Shown here piece by piece: positions 26,364 through 34,458 of a DNA stretch of 40,555 nucleotides; position 1 is the stretch's first letter, and each line of letters starts with the position of its first letter. The position numbers and the translations under genes were made by a program. Below the pieces are notes generated by a model. The model ran no database searches. It saw only the letters and a program-made list of their open reading frames with translations, and was not told the DNA's origin. This DNA comes from Methanobacteriota archaeon (GTDB lineage: Archaea > Thermoplasmatota > Poseidoniia > Poseidoniales > Thalassarchaeaceae). The stretch is taken from assembly GCA_004195615.1 (NCBI GenBank), contig PSPW01000010.1:1-40555 (forward strand). Direction: 5' to 3'.

Positions 26364-26465
26364 GTGTTTGGTTTTTTTTCCTAATGGGCTCTGTTACGTT
26401 CGGCCCCTTAGGGGCCGAGGTGGAACGTTAATATCCCCGTTTTTTTTCGAGTGTAATATTAGCAG
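26364..26465. promoter_or_regulatory. Divergent intergenic region with strong palindrome and flanking T8 runs
   Basis: A 7-bp GC-rich stem, CGGCCCC-TTA-GGGGCCG (26401-26417), is extended by ACGTT (26396-26400) and AACGT (26424-26428). T8 runs occur at about 26372-26379 and 26440-26447. GTTAATATC (26427-26435) could be the TATA box of the plus-strand respiratory cluster. Because both neighbouring genes point away, this palindrome is not at a gene end and may be an operator or a leader hairpin rather than a terminator. Confidence 0.45.
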
Positions 26466-27287
26466 ATGCTAGGTGAACGAAAGATGGCATCTCGACAAAA
26501 GACATTGGTCCTAATACTAGTCACGGTTTTCGTTGCTGGGTCGAGTGAGGCATTGCACTCAGGAGTCGGTGGAAACGCTAACGGGCAGGGAGATGTTTCC
26601 CTAGCTGGTTGCACGTGTCATGCCGAAGAGCCGGACAATTCCGTAACCGTAATCTTGGATGGCGTGCCTTTCCACTATGTCTCGGATACTGCATATGAAA
26701 TGAAGTTGCAGCTAATAGGTGGCCCAGAGGCAAATTTAGAATCATATACTGGAGGATTCTCAATGAGAGTGAGTTTGGGTTCGCTGGGTCCATCTGAGGG
26801 TTTCGAGTCTCTAGTTCAGAACTGGGAAGATGATGCGTCGACCCTCACACACACTGATTCTGGTTCAAGCACCGCTGACAGATCGTGGATGTTCAGATGG
26901 ACTAGCCCTGCAGAGGGATCGGGTACGGTAGACTTCACAATTGCTGGAAATTCAGTAAATGGAGATATGACTCCATCCAGCCTAGACCGCTGGAATCGTC
27001 TTACGACCAGTGTTGACGAGGGCGAAGACAATGGCAGAACAAAGACGGTTTTCTCGGGCAATGGAGACATCATCCCCCCCGCCCCGGTGGGGGGTCATAC
27101 AGACCTCCACCATATGGGGGCAAAACTTCTGGCCCACTGGCTAGGACTTCTGGGATTCGGGGCAGTTATGCTAGTCATCTTGTTCTGCGGCCTTTTCCTC
27201 AGATATGGATTCTCCACGCATTACAAGGGAAGAAGCAATCTGCTTAGGCTAAGAATAAAGCATCTAAGGAGAGGTGATCAACTATGA
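26466..27287 (+). CDS. Membrane-anchored secreted protein with CxCH motif (Reeler-like)
   Basis: A 273-residue protein. It has an N-terminal signal peptide (TLVLILVTVFVAG, about 13-25). A GCTCH motif follows (Cys49, Cys51, His52), then a ~150-residue beta-rich extracellular domain and a C-terminal TM (about 221-246) with a basic cytosolic tail. The CTCH plus the following strand pattern (VTVILDGVPF) resembles Reeler-like or cytochrome-associated domains. It has only one residue between the cysteines, so it is not a standard CxxCH c-type heme site. It is the first gene of the respiratory cluster and overlaps the next start (ATGA). An electron-carrier or assembly role at the outer face is plausible but unproven. 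Confidence 0.7.
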   Translation: MLGERKMASRQKTLVLILVTVFVAGSSEALHSGVGGNANGQGDVSLAGCTCHAEEPDNSVTVILDGVPFHYVSDTAYEMKLQLIGGPEANLESYTGGFSMRVSLGSLGPSEGFESLVQNWEDDASTLTHTDSGSSTADRSWMFRWTSPAEGSGTVDFTIAGNSVNGDMTPSSLDRWNRLTTSVDEGEDNGRTKTVFSGNGDIIPPAPVGGHTDLHHMGAKLLAHWLGLLGFGAVMLVILFCGLFLRYGFSTHYKGRSNLLRLRIKHLRRGDQL

Positions 27288-27733
27288 AAGACGACACTGT
27301 GATGATGCTTCTTCGACAAGTTAAGTCTGGAGAGGTGAGCGTCGAAGATGCTAGGGTGGCTCTAGAAGATGCTACGCTGACGGAAGAGTCATTCGCTGCG
27401 GCGATTAATCATGGAGTTTTCAACGAGGTTAAGCCCGGTACTATCGTTAGGGCCAGCCTCGCTCCTTCTGGAGATTCATGGCTAATCATTCTAGTTGGGC
27501 TATGGGGGTTAATGTGGACTCTCTATTGGGCTGGGGCATTGGCTTACGGCCTGTTCAACAACTGGGATCAGCAGTTGCTCTCATTCAACCTTGCAATGAC
27601 TATGCTAACTCTCATCATCATGGGGATAGTGTACTTGAAATATGTTCTACCGGATGTGGTAATTGTCAAGCATCGCAGGAACAAGTACATCACGAGCCAT
27701 GATACAAATTCTTGGAAAAAATACGAGGTATGA
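27284..27733 (+). CDS. Two-TM membrane protein of the Rieske/cytochrome b cluster
   Basis: A 149-residue protein. A helical cytosolic N-terminus (1-60, with KSGEVSVEDARVAL) precedes two TM helices at about 67-90 and 99-121. A short charged tail follows. No known family was recognised. It is translationally coupled on both sides: its ATG overlaps the previous stop and its stop overlaps the Rieske ATG (ATGA at 27730). That places it as a likely accessory subunit of the complex. Confidence 0.75.
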   Translation: MKDDTVMMLLRQVKSGEVSVEDARVALEDATLTEESFAAAINHGVFNEVKPGTIVRASLAPSGDSWLIILVGLWGLMWTLYWAGALAYGLFNNWDQQLLSFNLAMTMLTLIIMGIVYLKYVLPDVVIVKHRRNKYITSHDTNSWKKYEV

Positions 27734-28584
27734 GTATGGCAAGGAAGTTCAAGTTACGTCCAGTTGGTTCACAGAAGGAGAGTGTGCATGAGAGGAGCGG
27801 AGCCATAGATAGGAGGGAGTTCATGAGACTGTCATTCAATACGGCTGCTGGCTTGATAACAACGGCATCCTTAGGGAGTGTTGGGTTTGCCTCATTCCTA
27901 ATGGGGCAGGAAGGAAGTAGCAGTTCAGACTCATCTATCAAGTTCTACGTCCCGAAGGGGTCCGACGTCTGGTACAACAATATGGACAAACAACCAATGA
28001 CGACTCAGGCATTCATTGACGAATCTGTGAATTCCACCACGGGAATGGTAGGGGCTGCCGGACTATGGTCTGGATTGCCAATCATTGCAACCTACATCCC
28101 ACACGAGGAGAACAAGAACAAGCCATTAGAAGCAAACTCCCCGCGATTCCAGATGATGGATGGATACACCTCCGGGGGCGCTTATGTCGGATCTGGATAC
28201 GAGATTGAGGAAAAGGAAGAGTTCGCGTCGCTGAACATTCATGACAACATGATCATCGTGTTTGCGAGATGCCCGCACCTCTGCTGCATCCCCGGTTGGC
28301 AACTCGTCAATAATGACTACACGGCTGATAGTTGGTTGCCAGGAGGGACTGACTCGAGCGGGAACAAATCTTTCTGTATTTGCCACTCTAGCAGATACGA
28401 TCACACGGTGATAGAGAAGAACACGGCAAGGAACCGGTCCAATGGGCAAGAATTCGATTTCATTGGGGTCAAGAAGACTGGTGGGCCGGCACCCTACGGG
28501 ATGCCACTGATTCCATTCTCGGTGAATGACGGAACCATTGAGGCGCTTCCGGACTTCATGGACTGGTACACATTCTGCGGTTAG
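27730..28584 (+). CDS. Rieske [2Fe-2S] protein of a cytochrome bc-type complex
   Basis: A 284-residue protein. A twin-arginine-like signal anchor DRREFMRLSFNTAAG (28-42) and hydrophobic helix 40-58 precede the Rieske domain. Cluster ligands are Cys181 and His183 in CPHLCC, and Cys216 and His219 in CICHS. Cys186 and Cys218 would form the Rieske disulfide. The gap between the two motifs (~32 residues) is longer than the usual 15-17, so the cluster-binding loop carries an insertion. It passes electrons from quinol at the outer face of the membrane. The start ATG 27730 is set by the ATGA overlap; the frame is open from a TTG at 27712. Confidence 0.93.
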   Translation: MSMARKFKLRPVGSQKESVHERSGAIDRREFMRLSFNTAAGLITTASLGSVGFASFLMGQEGSSSSDSSIKFYVPKGSDVWYNNMDKQPMTTQAFIDESVNSTTGMVGAAGLWSGLPIIATYIPHEENKNKPLEANSPRFQMMDGYTSGGAYVGSGYEIEEKEEFASLNIHDNMIIVFARCPHLCCIPGWQLVNNDYTADSWLPGGTDSSGNKSFCICHSSRYDHTVIEKNTARNRSNGQEFDFIGVKKTGGPAPYGMPLIPFSVNDGTIEALPDFMDWYTFCG

Positions 28585-28593
28585 GTGAAAAAA

Positions 28594-29466
28594 ATGATAC
28601 AATTCTGGTTCCTATGGATTTTCATCGCGGTCGTCGTTGTTATCGTCGCATTCACTCTGAGGAGAGAGCGTGACGACCTCCCCAGGAAAGACATCCTGAG
28701 AGCAGTAGAGACGAATGCTGGCAGCATGGGCCTCGCTGAGAAGCTGTTCCTTTGGGCTTTCTCATGGCTAGACACCAGATTCAGGATCCAGGACTACTGG
28801 GGGATGAGCAGAGACTCTTACTACAGCATGCACAGGCAAATGCCACTCACTCATGCTGAGAAGTACAAGCTTAGGATAATCTGGTACTGGTACCCACTCT
28901 ACTGCCTGGGTGGAATTTCTTTCATTGCATTCATAATCCTCGTCATCAGTGGTACGATTCTAGGATTCTACTACGTTCCCGGGGGGGACTTGAATTCGGA
29001 CCCGACGCCTGCCTATGCATCGATGGAGTTCATCATGCTGGAGTTGCCGTTCGGATATATCATCAGATCGATACATCACTGGGGAACACACTTCTTCGTT
29101 GCTGCTGTCTTCCTCCACATGTGTAGAGTCTACTTCACCGGTGCTTACAGGAACCCGAGAGAGCTTAACTGGCTTATTGGGGTGTCCTTGATGTTCTTCT
29201 CGATTTTCTTCGGTTACTCGGGGTACCTGCTCCCTTGGGACAGCCTAGCGTTCGGTGCGGCCACCATTGGGATAAACATGGCAATGGCTACCCCACTGGT
29301 TGGGGAGTGGGTCGCAAGTGCAATGTTCGGTGGGACAACACTTACTGGGCAGACTGTGGTGAGGATGTACTTCCTCCACGTATTCGTACTGCCGCTAATC
29401 GTGACGGTACTCATACTGACGCACCTCTTCATCGTCTGGGTACAGGGAATTGCGGAGCCGCACTGA
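28594..29466 (+). CDS. petB: Cytochrome b6-type subunit with extra N-terminal TM
   Basis: A 290-residue membrane protein. An additional N-terminal TM (WFLWIFIAVVVVIVAF) is followed by the four-helix diheme core. Heme ligands are His161 and His175 (HHWGTHFFVAAVFLH, spacing 13), and His262 and His277 (FLHVFVLPLIVTVLILTH, spacing 14). Spacing of 14 in the second pair is typical of cytochrome b6 and related split cytochromes. It forms the quinol-oxidising core together with the subunit-IV part of the next protein. A GTG at 28585 immediately after the Rieske stop is a possible alternative start. Confidence 0.92.
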   Translation: MIQFWFLWIFIAVVVVIVAFTLRRERDDLPRKDILRAVETNAGSMGLAEKLFLWAFSWLDTRFRIQDYWGMSRDSYYSMHRQMPLTHAEKYKLRIIWYWYPLYCLGGISFIAFIILVISGTILGFYYVPGGDLNSDPTPAYASMEFIMLELPFGYIIRSIHHWGTHFFVAAVFLHMCRVYFTGAYRNPRELNWLIGVSLMFFSIFFGYSGYLLPWDSLAFGAATIGINMAMATPLVGEWVASAMFGGTTLTGQTVVRMYFLHVFVLPLIVTVLILTHLFIVWVQGIAEPH

Positions 29467-29475
29467 GGTGAATCA

Positions 29476-32289
29476 ATGGGAATGATGGAAAAATTTGGCA
29501 GAATCGCTGACACATACATCAGCGAGAAGGAGCAGTTGCTCGGAGCGGAAGAAGAGAGGAAGAGGGTTTTCACTGGGCATGCATTCTGGCCCACTGAAGT
29601 CCTCAGAGACACCATTGTCTTCGCAGTCATAGTAATGGTAATCGCATTTTACTCGTGGATCATCCCTCCGCCTTTGCACAATGCCGCCGACCCTTATGCA
29701 CAGGCTGGTTTCGTTTTCCCAGACTGGTACGTCCTGTTTTCATACGGGTACCTGAGATGGGGAGAATACCTACCTCAATTCGTCATTCCCGCTGGACCGA
29801 TAGGCGCATTCTTCGGACAGCCAGTAGTCTCCTGGAATGCGGGCGTCTGGGGGGCGATGATCACGGGACTACCTGTTGGGGTCCTAGCACTGCCTCCATT
29901 CATCATTGGGAAGAGAGAGAAGAGGGGTGTCGAAGACCCGTGGTTCGCTACGGCTGGAGCCGTGTATCTGGCACATGTCTGGTTCATCTCAGTCTTCTCT
30001 ATCAATATCTTCCTCGAGATGTATGCTAAGAATCGTACCGACTATTGTTGGTCGAGCGCTCACGGTGGATTCAATTGCGGCACTCAAGCGCCGTGGACTG
30101 CGGACGTCTTCAATGCAGTCCCTTGGATACTCACAGGAGTCTTCGTCTTCACGCTACTCTACTTCTCCGTCAGGAAATTCATGGTCGGACCCATGGGTTC
30201 ACGACTAACGCCAATTCTCGGCAGGCAGGTGGCTGTGGGGTCCTTGGTCGCCACCTTACTTCTGTGCACTGTGACATGGCCGGTTTACGAGAACGGTTTC
30301 TGGAACCAGCGAGGGCTGGGGACGATGGGATTCTGGGAGTACCAGTATGACGCAAAGCTAGTCGATCTGGACGGAATAAGAGGGCAGCCTGGTGATATCC
30401 TGATTCACACTGAAAAAGGTCCGGTGTGGGAGGAGTGGGGAGACGATTGCTTGCCATACGAACAGACTAGCTCGCTGGACATCTGGGAATCCATGGAAGA
30501 GGGTACTGTGCATACTGATTGGTGCGTTCTCCCGGCAATGTATTGGGTCAACTGGGGTAATTTCCAACCGACTCGAAGCAAGATACTGGACTTCAGCGGA
30601 GCCAACGACCATGCAGATACACAGACCTCTAGGAACATAGGCGCTAATGACGTCATCTACCAAGGCCCTCAAGACGGTTCTCCAATCGGGATCTCCGAGT
30701 CCATACAGTTCGAAGTCGAGGATCTGGGTGTCTCCAGCGTACCGACTGACGTCGGCTGCAACTTCAGGACAACCGTGCGTGGCACCGGGGTACACTCCCA
30801 GAGCCTAGTGCTGACCGATGAAGCGGGAGAGACCCTCTGGATGAACAGCGGTTCGTCCTGCGACTCAGGAACCATATACCTCGACTCTGGGGCGTCATAC
30901 ACAGTGACATTCACCACCACCTCCGAGGGGGTGAACGATAGCGTCACCATGATCTCTGACTTCTCCGCCGTCGCATACCAGCCACTTCTGCTCGCCGAAG
31001 ACGGCACTGCCTTAATCAGGTCCGAAGTAAGCCACAGCGACGAGGAATTATCCACCATGTCAATAGCGAATCCGACGTTCAAAAAGAATCCCAAGAGCCT
31101 AGATGCGAAGCTAATCTACTCTCTGTTCATCCCTTGCTTAGGAGTAGGTGCGCTCGTTTTCGTGATGCTCAGGAGCATGGCTCGCGGCTACGAGTGGGAG
31201 ATGAATAAGTGCTACGGTTGCGACCTATGCGATGATGCATGTCCTGTCAGGCTGTTCAATGCGGGTGACAAACTCAACATAATCTACAACACTTGGAACA
31301 ACGAAGACGACGGTGTGCCGCTATACTCCTGCCTGACATGTACGGCCTGCACGAATGCCTGCCCACAGCTGGTGGACTACGACTCATACATCGACATCAG
31401 GAGGAACCTCGTAGTAGGAGGACCGCCAGCAACGGAGATCCCCCATACCGTCCTACAGGCAGTACTCGCTGCAGAGGCCGAGGAGGATGCGGATGACTCA
31501 TTCATCCCCGTGGAGGACTACCCGCTCGACTCCAGCATTGGCTACTACCCCGGCTGCGTCGACTACATCGACCAGGAGATGGTGTTCAGCCATGTAAACA
31601 AGGGGAGTATGGATCTGGGTGATGCAACGACATCAGCATTCACGATTTTCGAGGAGATGGGAGAGGACGTCACCTACCTCGGTAGGGACTTCCTGAAGTG
31701 CTGTGGCCACGATCAGAAGTGGCAGGGAATGAACGAGGTGTTCGAGAAGCTCAAGACGTACAACCAGAAGAAGCTGGGCGAGAGCGGCATCGAGACTCTC
31801 GTTACATCTTGTGCTGAGTGCTTTAGGACATTCGCCTTGGACTACGAGCTAGACGACATGAAGGTCATGCACACAACCGAGTTCCTAATCGAGAAGGGTT
31901 TCGATATGGAATTGAAGTCCAGCGACGACATCACGGTCACCTACCACGACCCATGTCGGCTCGGGAGGCAGATGAACATCTACGACGAGCCCCGTGACCT
32001 CATTGCCTCTGTCGATGGAGTCAGCCTGGTTGAGATGGAACACACCGGTGAAGATGCGTTGTGCTGCGGCGTCTCCAGCATGATGTCATGCAACGAGAAT
32101 AGCAGATCACTGAGAGTCCAGAGGTTCGATGAAGTCAGAGCCACTGGTGCTGACATAATGCTGACCTCATGTCCGAAGTGTGTGGCCCACTTCGAATGCC
32201 TGAAGTTCGAGGGAGACCCTCGACATGACTTCGAGATTCTGGACGTAGTGAGCTTCCTAGCCAGGCAGATAGAAGAGTCTAGGAACTAG
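29476..32289 (+). CDS. Cytochrome b subunit IV fused to an HdrD/CCG-type iron-sulfur protein
   Basis: A 937-residue fusion. Residues 36-270 match the C-terminal half of cytochrome b (subunit IV), with five TM helices and a PDWY motif at 82-85, equivalent to PEWY at the quinol-oxidation site. Residues about 280-545 are a beta-rich domain, probably outside the cell, followed by TM 546-568. The cytosolic end has two 4Fe-4S motifs (CYGCDLCDDACP ~578; CLTCTACTNACP ~619). Two CCG domains of the HdrD/GlpC/DsrK type follow (PGC ~694 with KCCG ~742; DPC ~827 with LCCG ~862). Family members pass electrons between quinones and thiol/disulfide or soluble carriers. No frameshift or internal stop separates the parts. 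Confidence 0.93.
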   Translation: MGMMEKFGRIADTYISEKEQLLGAEEERKRVFTGHAFWPTEVLRDTIVFAVIVMVIAFYSWIIPPPLHNAADPYAQAGFVFPDWYVLFSYGYLRWGEYLPQFVIPAGPIGAFFGQPVVSWNAGVWGAMITGLPVGVLALPPFIIGKREKRGVEDPWFATAGAVYLAHVWFISVFSINIFLEMYAKNRTDYCWSSAHGGFNCGTQAPWTADVFNAVPWILTGVFVFTLLYFSVRKFMVGPMGSRLTPILGRQVAVGSLVATLLLCTVTWPVYENGFWNQRGLGTMGFWEYQYDAKLVDLDGIRGQPGDILIHTEKGPVWEEWGDDCLPYEQTSSLDIWESMEEGTVHTDWCVLPAMYWVNWGNFQPTRSKILDFSGANDHADTQTSRNIGANDVIYQGPQDGSPIGISESIQFEVEDLGVSSVPTDVGCNFRTTVRGTGVHSQSLVLTDEAGETLWMNSGSSCDSGTIYLDSGASYTVTFTTTSEGVNDSVTMISDFSAVAYQPLLLAEDGTALIRSEVSHSDEELSTMSIANPTFKKNPKSLDAKLIYSLFIPCLGVGALVFVMLRSMARGYEWEMNKCYGCDLCDDACPVRLFNAGDKLNIIYNTWNNEDDGVPLYSCLTCTACTNACPQLVDYDSYIDIRRNLVVGGPPATEIPHTVLQAVLAAEAEEDADDSFIPVEDYPLDSSIGYYPGCVDYIDQEMVFSHVNKGSMDLGDATTSAFTIFEEMGEDVTYLGRDFLKCCGHDQKWQGMNEVFEKLKTYNQKKLGESGIETLVTSCAECFRTFALDYELDDMKVMHTTEFLIEKGFDMELKSSDDITVTYHDPCRLGRQMNIYDEPRDLIASVDGVSLVEMEHTGEDALCCGVSSMMSCNENSRSLRVQRFDEVRATGADIMLTSCPKCVAHFECLKFEGDPRHDFEILDVVSFLARQIEESRN

Positions 32290-32362
32290 GTGCAAAACAG
32301 ATGGCAATTAGGGGAGCACTTGCTCGCACTGATAATGCTTCCAACTATGATTGTGGGTTGCG

Positions 32363-32629
32363 TCACTGAATGAATGCGAACATCGCCGAGACCGATGACA
32401 GGGTCATGTTGATCACCACGCCCCATAGGGTTGCCTTCGCGAATCTGTAGTCCTCGTATCCCAGTGCCACCAAGTAGAGGAAGAATCCGATTAGACCCCC
32501 ACAAGCCAGTGAAATCCAAGCTGCGGAAACGCTCAGGTAGATTGCCATGACGAGCCAGATGGCGCCACCCTGCAAGAGTCCTAGCCAGACCATAGGGTCT
32601 ACCCACCAGGTTGATTCAGGTACGTCCAT
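32363..32629 (-). CDS. Small three-TM membrane protein
   Basis: An 88-residue hydrophobic protein on the opposite strand to the respiratory genes. Predicted helices lie at about 12-32, 35-54 and 66-86. No family was recognised. The competing minus frame at 32286-32606 lacks this regular hydrophobic pattern. It is divergent from the ferredoxin gene and convergent with the fusion gene, with a 73-base gap. Confidence 0.6.
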   Translation of the reverse strand: MDVPESTWWVDPMVWLGLLQGGAIWLVMAIYLSVSAAWISLACGGLIGFFLYLVALGYEDYRFAKATLWGVVINMTLSSVSAMFAFIQ

Positions 32630-32704
32630 GAAACGCGGGAAGGGAGAACACCAATCAAACTCACTATGATAAGGGCCGACGTTATCGATTAGACGGAAGA
32701 TAGC

Positions 32705-33037
32705 ATGACCAAGGTTGGTGACGTCCTGAAGAGGAGGACTGTGGAGCAGTCCAGAATTAGGATGCAGCTAAATTCAGTGAGGGCCGAGGAGGAGGCATTG
32801 CTGAAGGGCGGAGAGGACACTGTCGCTTGGGTCAAGGAGGAGCTATGCATTGGATGCGACCAGTGCACCATAGTGTGCGAAGATGATGCAATAGAGCTCT
32901 ACGACACCCCTCTAGCCAACCCCATCATGGAAGTGGACGTCAACAGGAAGGCAAGGATACTGAGAGACCCATGCACGGGCTGCAAGATTTGCGTCCTTGC
33001 ATGCCCGACCGATGCCATCATCATGATCGACAGGTGA
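32705..33037 (+). CDS. 2x[4Fe-4S] ferredoxin
   Basis: A 110-residue protein. A ~45-residue charged helical N-terminus is followed by two cluster motifs: CIGCDQCTIVCEDDAI (about 48-63; the fourth Cys is followed by Glu rather than Pro) and CTGCKICVLACPTDAI. This is the bacterial-type dicluster ferredoxin fold with a ~25-residue insertion between the motifs. It would carry low-potential electrons in the cytosol. The position, just after the cytochrome b/HdrD-like fusion, suggests it may be that module's electron partner. Confidence 0.85.
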   Translation: MTKVGDVLKRRTVEQSRIRMQLNSVRAEEEALLKGGEDTVAWVKEELCIGCDQCTIVCEDDAIELYDTPLANPIMEVDVNRKARILRDPCTGCKICVLACPTDAIIMIDR

Positions 33038-33041
33038 GAGA

Positions 33042-33308
33042 ATGGGGGTTGACGATCCAGTTAGATTCGGGGCGGAATTCGGACCCCATAGGACCAAGCG
33101 GGCAAGTGGAGTGTCTCTTTCTACGTTCAAGACATTGGTATGGGTTTCCAACCTAGGTGGGCTAATCCTATTCGCAATAGGAATGGAGTTGATAATCAGA
33201 GGATCTTTCTGGTTCGGCATCGCTTGCATAGTGACTGGAGTCGCAATAGCCCTATTCCCATCAAATTACGAAATCGTTGGCATGGAAGAGATGGAAGTAG
33301 AGGAATGA
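33042..33308 (+). CDS. Small two-TM membrane protein
   Basis: An 88-residue protein with two hydrophobic helices (LVWVSNLGGLILFAIGMELI, and FWFGIACIVTGVAIALFP, separated by a tight RGS turn) and an acidic C-terminus. It starts 4 bases after the ferredoxin stop and its own stop overlaps the ogt start as ATGA. It therefore belongs to the same transcript. Function is unknown; a membrane docking or assembly role for the ferredoxin is possible. Confidence 0.7.
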   Translation: MGVDDPVRFGAEFGPHRTKRASGVSLSTFKTLVWVSNLGGLILFAIGMELIIRGSFWFGIACIVTGVAIALFPSNYEIVGMEEMEVEE

Positions 33309-33613
33309 AAGAAGAAGTAACTTCTGATTTGCAAGGTACATCATTTCAGAGAAGGGTCTGGGATGAGATCAGAAAGATCCCATCGGGAGAGATTAGGACC
33401 TACAAGGACATAGCCGAGTCGATTGGAAATCCTAGATCTTCTAGGGCTGTGGCGAATGCCTGTGCTGCCAACCCCTGGCCAATTTCCGTACCCTGTCACA
33501 GAGTCATTCGTTCAGATGGAACGATTGGTGGTTACAGTGGGCCGGGGGGAACTTCTGGAAAGTCGGCACTCCTGGCCGTCGAGAAGGGCCTCGTTAGTTC
33601 TAGAAATACTTGA
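33305..33613 (+). CDS. ogt: Methylated-DNA-[protein]-cysteine S-methyltransferase, minimal form
   Basis: A 102-residue protein comprising only the C-terminal active domain: FQRRVWDEIRKIPSGEIRTYKDIAE (winged helix, shown here in part), RAVANACAANPWPISVPCHRVI with the acceptor Cys in PCHRV, and GGYSGPGG. The enzyme removes alkyl groups from O6-alkylguanine by irreversible transfer to its own cysteine. The usual N-terminal domain is absent, as in some archaeal and alkyltransferase-like proteins, but the Cys is present so it should be active. The ATG overlaps the preceding stop. The frame is open further upstream without extra conserved sequence. Confidence 0.93.
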   Translation: MKEEVTSDLQGTSFQRRVWDEIRKIPSGEIRTYKDIAESIGNPRSSRAVANACAANPWPISVPCHRVIRSDGTIGGYSGPGGTSGKSALLAVEKGLVSSRNT

Positions 33614-33761
33614 AGAAAATTGCGAATGAAGCCAACGAGGCAAGGGCCCATATGAACATGTATGTGCTCTGCCCTAGTGGGGATTCCCACAACTCGGAAG
33701 AAGGTGAGTCTGCTGCATTGTCAGCAGTAGTCTCTGGCGGGTTTGACTCGTGTTCTCTCAT
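33600..33761 (-). CDS. Small single-TM protein (53 aa)
   Basis: A 53-residue frame on the minus strand. A polar Asn/Ser/Glu-rich N-terminus (1-34) is followed by one C-terminal hydrophobic helix (YMFIWALASLASFAIFFKYF). The tail-anchored layout is a sensible protein shape, whereas the overlapping plus-strand frame at 33610-33795 shows none. It overlaps the ogt 3' end by 14 bases tail-to-tail and lies downstream of the lipid-kinase-like gene, past a 51-base gap. The family is unknown. Confidence 0.5.
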   Translation of the reverse strand: MREHESNPPETTADNAADSPSSELWESPLGQSTYMFIWALASLASFAIFFKYF

Positions 33762-33812
33762 ATTCTCATCTGTGGGGTCGGAAATTAGGATGTAAACATG
33801 ACGGGAGTAGAA

Positions 33813-34457
33813 TCACAAGAATGGCAGAAGTAGGACTAGCCCGCCAAGTGGGAGAAGGACCATAGTTGCATTATCATCTATCAATTTGGTCGATGGGATT
33901 TCACCCAACACAGTTAGTGGAGCCAACAATACTGCGGCAATGATATCCGTACCAATCCAGAAATGACAACCAAGCCAGACTGAATAGGAAATAACCATAC
34001 CAGCAATGACGGCTGCTCTGAGGTCTTGCTTTACCCTCTTAATCTCGCCCATGACAGGATCAACTAAGGTCATCCCCAGTATAATGGGAGTCCCATATAT
34101 CCCGGCTTGCATCCCCCCCTTGTCACCCTCTGGAGCGATTAGTAGTGCAAGCGCTACTGCCAATGTACCCCATGCTAGAGCGGAAATCTGCCTAGATTCG
34201 TAATCCCTTTGGCCTACTATCACAATTCCGGCCCTGAGTCGAACTGCCTCGATAATGAGAATTAGTATGCAGATGGCACTGACGAATTCCCTAGCTTGTA
34301 GTGAGAAGTATGACGAGATACTCCCTCCGTGAACATAGTAGAGATACGGGATAGCAGCCATGGAAACATGAGTCACGCGTCTGAAAGCATGCCCACCCAT
34401 TCCGCCTATTGAATGCTCGACATGATCAACGAAGAGGTTACTTGCTTGGTCAACCAT
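33813..34457 (-). CDS. CTP-dependent dolichol/isoprenoid-lipid kinase-like membrane protein
   Basis: A 214-residue polytopic protein of the dolichol kinase/phytol kinase (SEC59/VTE5) family. It has the early GHAFRRVTHVSMAAIP helix, EFVSAICILILIIEAVRLR, and the late EIPSTKLIDDNATMVLLPLGG. The last resembles the family's conserved E....DDN...PL active-site stretch on the cytosolic side. These enzymes phosphorylate isoprenoid alcohols with CTP. In archaea this could serve dolichol or geranylgeraniol recycling for glycosylation or lipid synthesis. ATG 34457 lies one base after the meaB stop; GTG 34469 would overlap it. Confidence 0.75.
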   Translation of the reverse strand: MVDQASNLFVDHVEHSIGGMGGHAFRRVTHVSMAAIPYLYYVHGGSISSYFSLQAREFVSAICILILIIEAVRLRAGIVIVGQRDYESRQISALAWGTLAVALALLIAPEGDKGGMQAGIYGTPIILGMTLVDPVMGEIKRVKQDLRAAVIAGMVISYSVWLGCHFWIGTDIIAAVLLAPLTVLGEIPSTKLIDDNATMVLLPLGGLVLLLPFL

Positions 34458-34458
34458 A

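Noticed and set aside
29476-32289. Possible assembly error joining two genes
   Set aside because: The frame is continuous through the linker and TM 546-568, base composition does not change at the junction, and the order of parts makes topological sense. It remains worth checking in relatives.
32286-32606. 106-codon minus-strand ORF
   Set aside because: It overlaps in another frame the 88-residue three-TM protein, which has a regular hydrophobic pattern; this frame does not.
33610-33795. 61-codon plus-strand ORF after ogt
   Set aside because: No coherent protein features; the opposite strand gives a better small TM protein.
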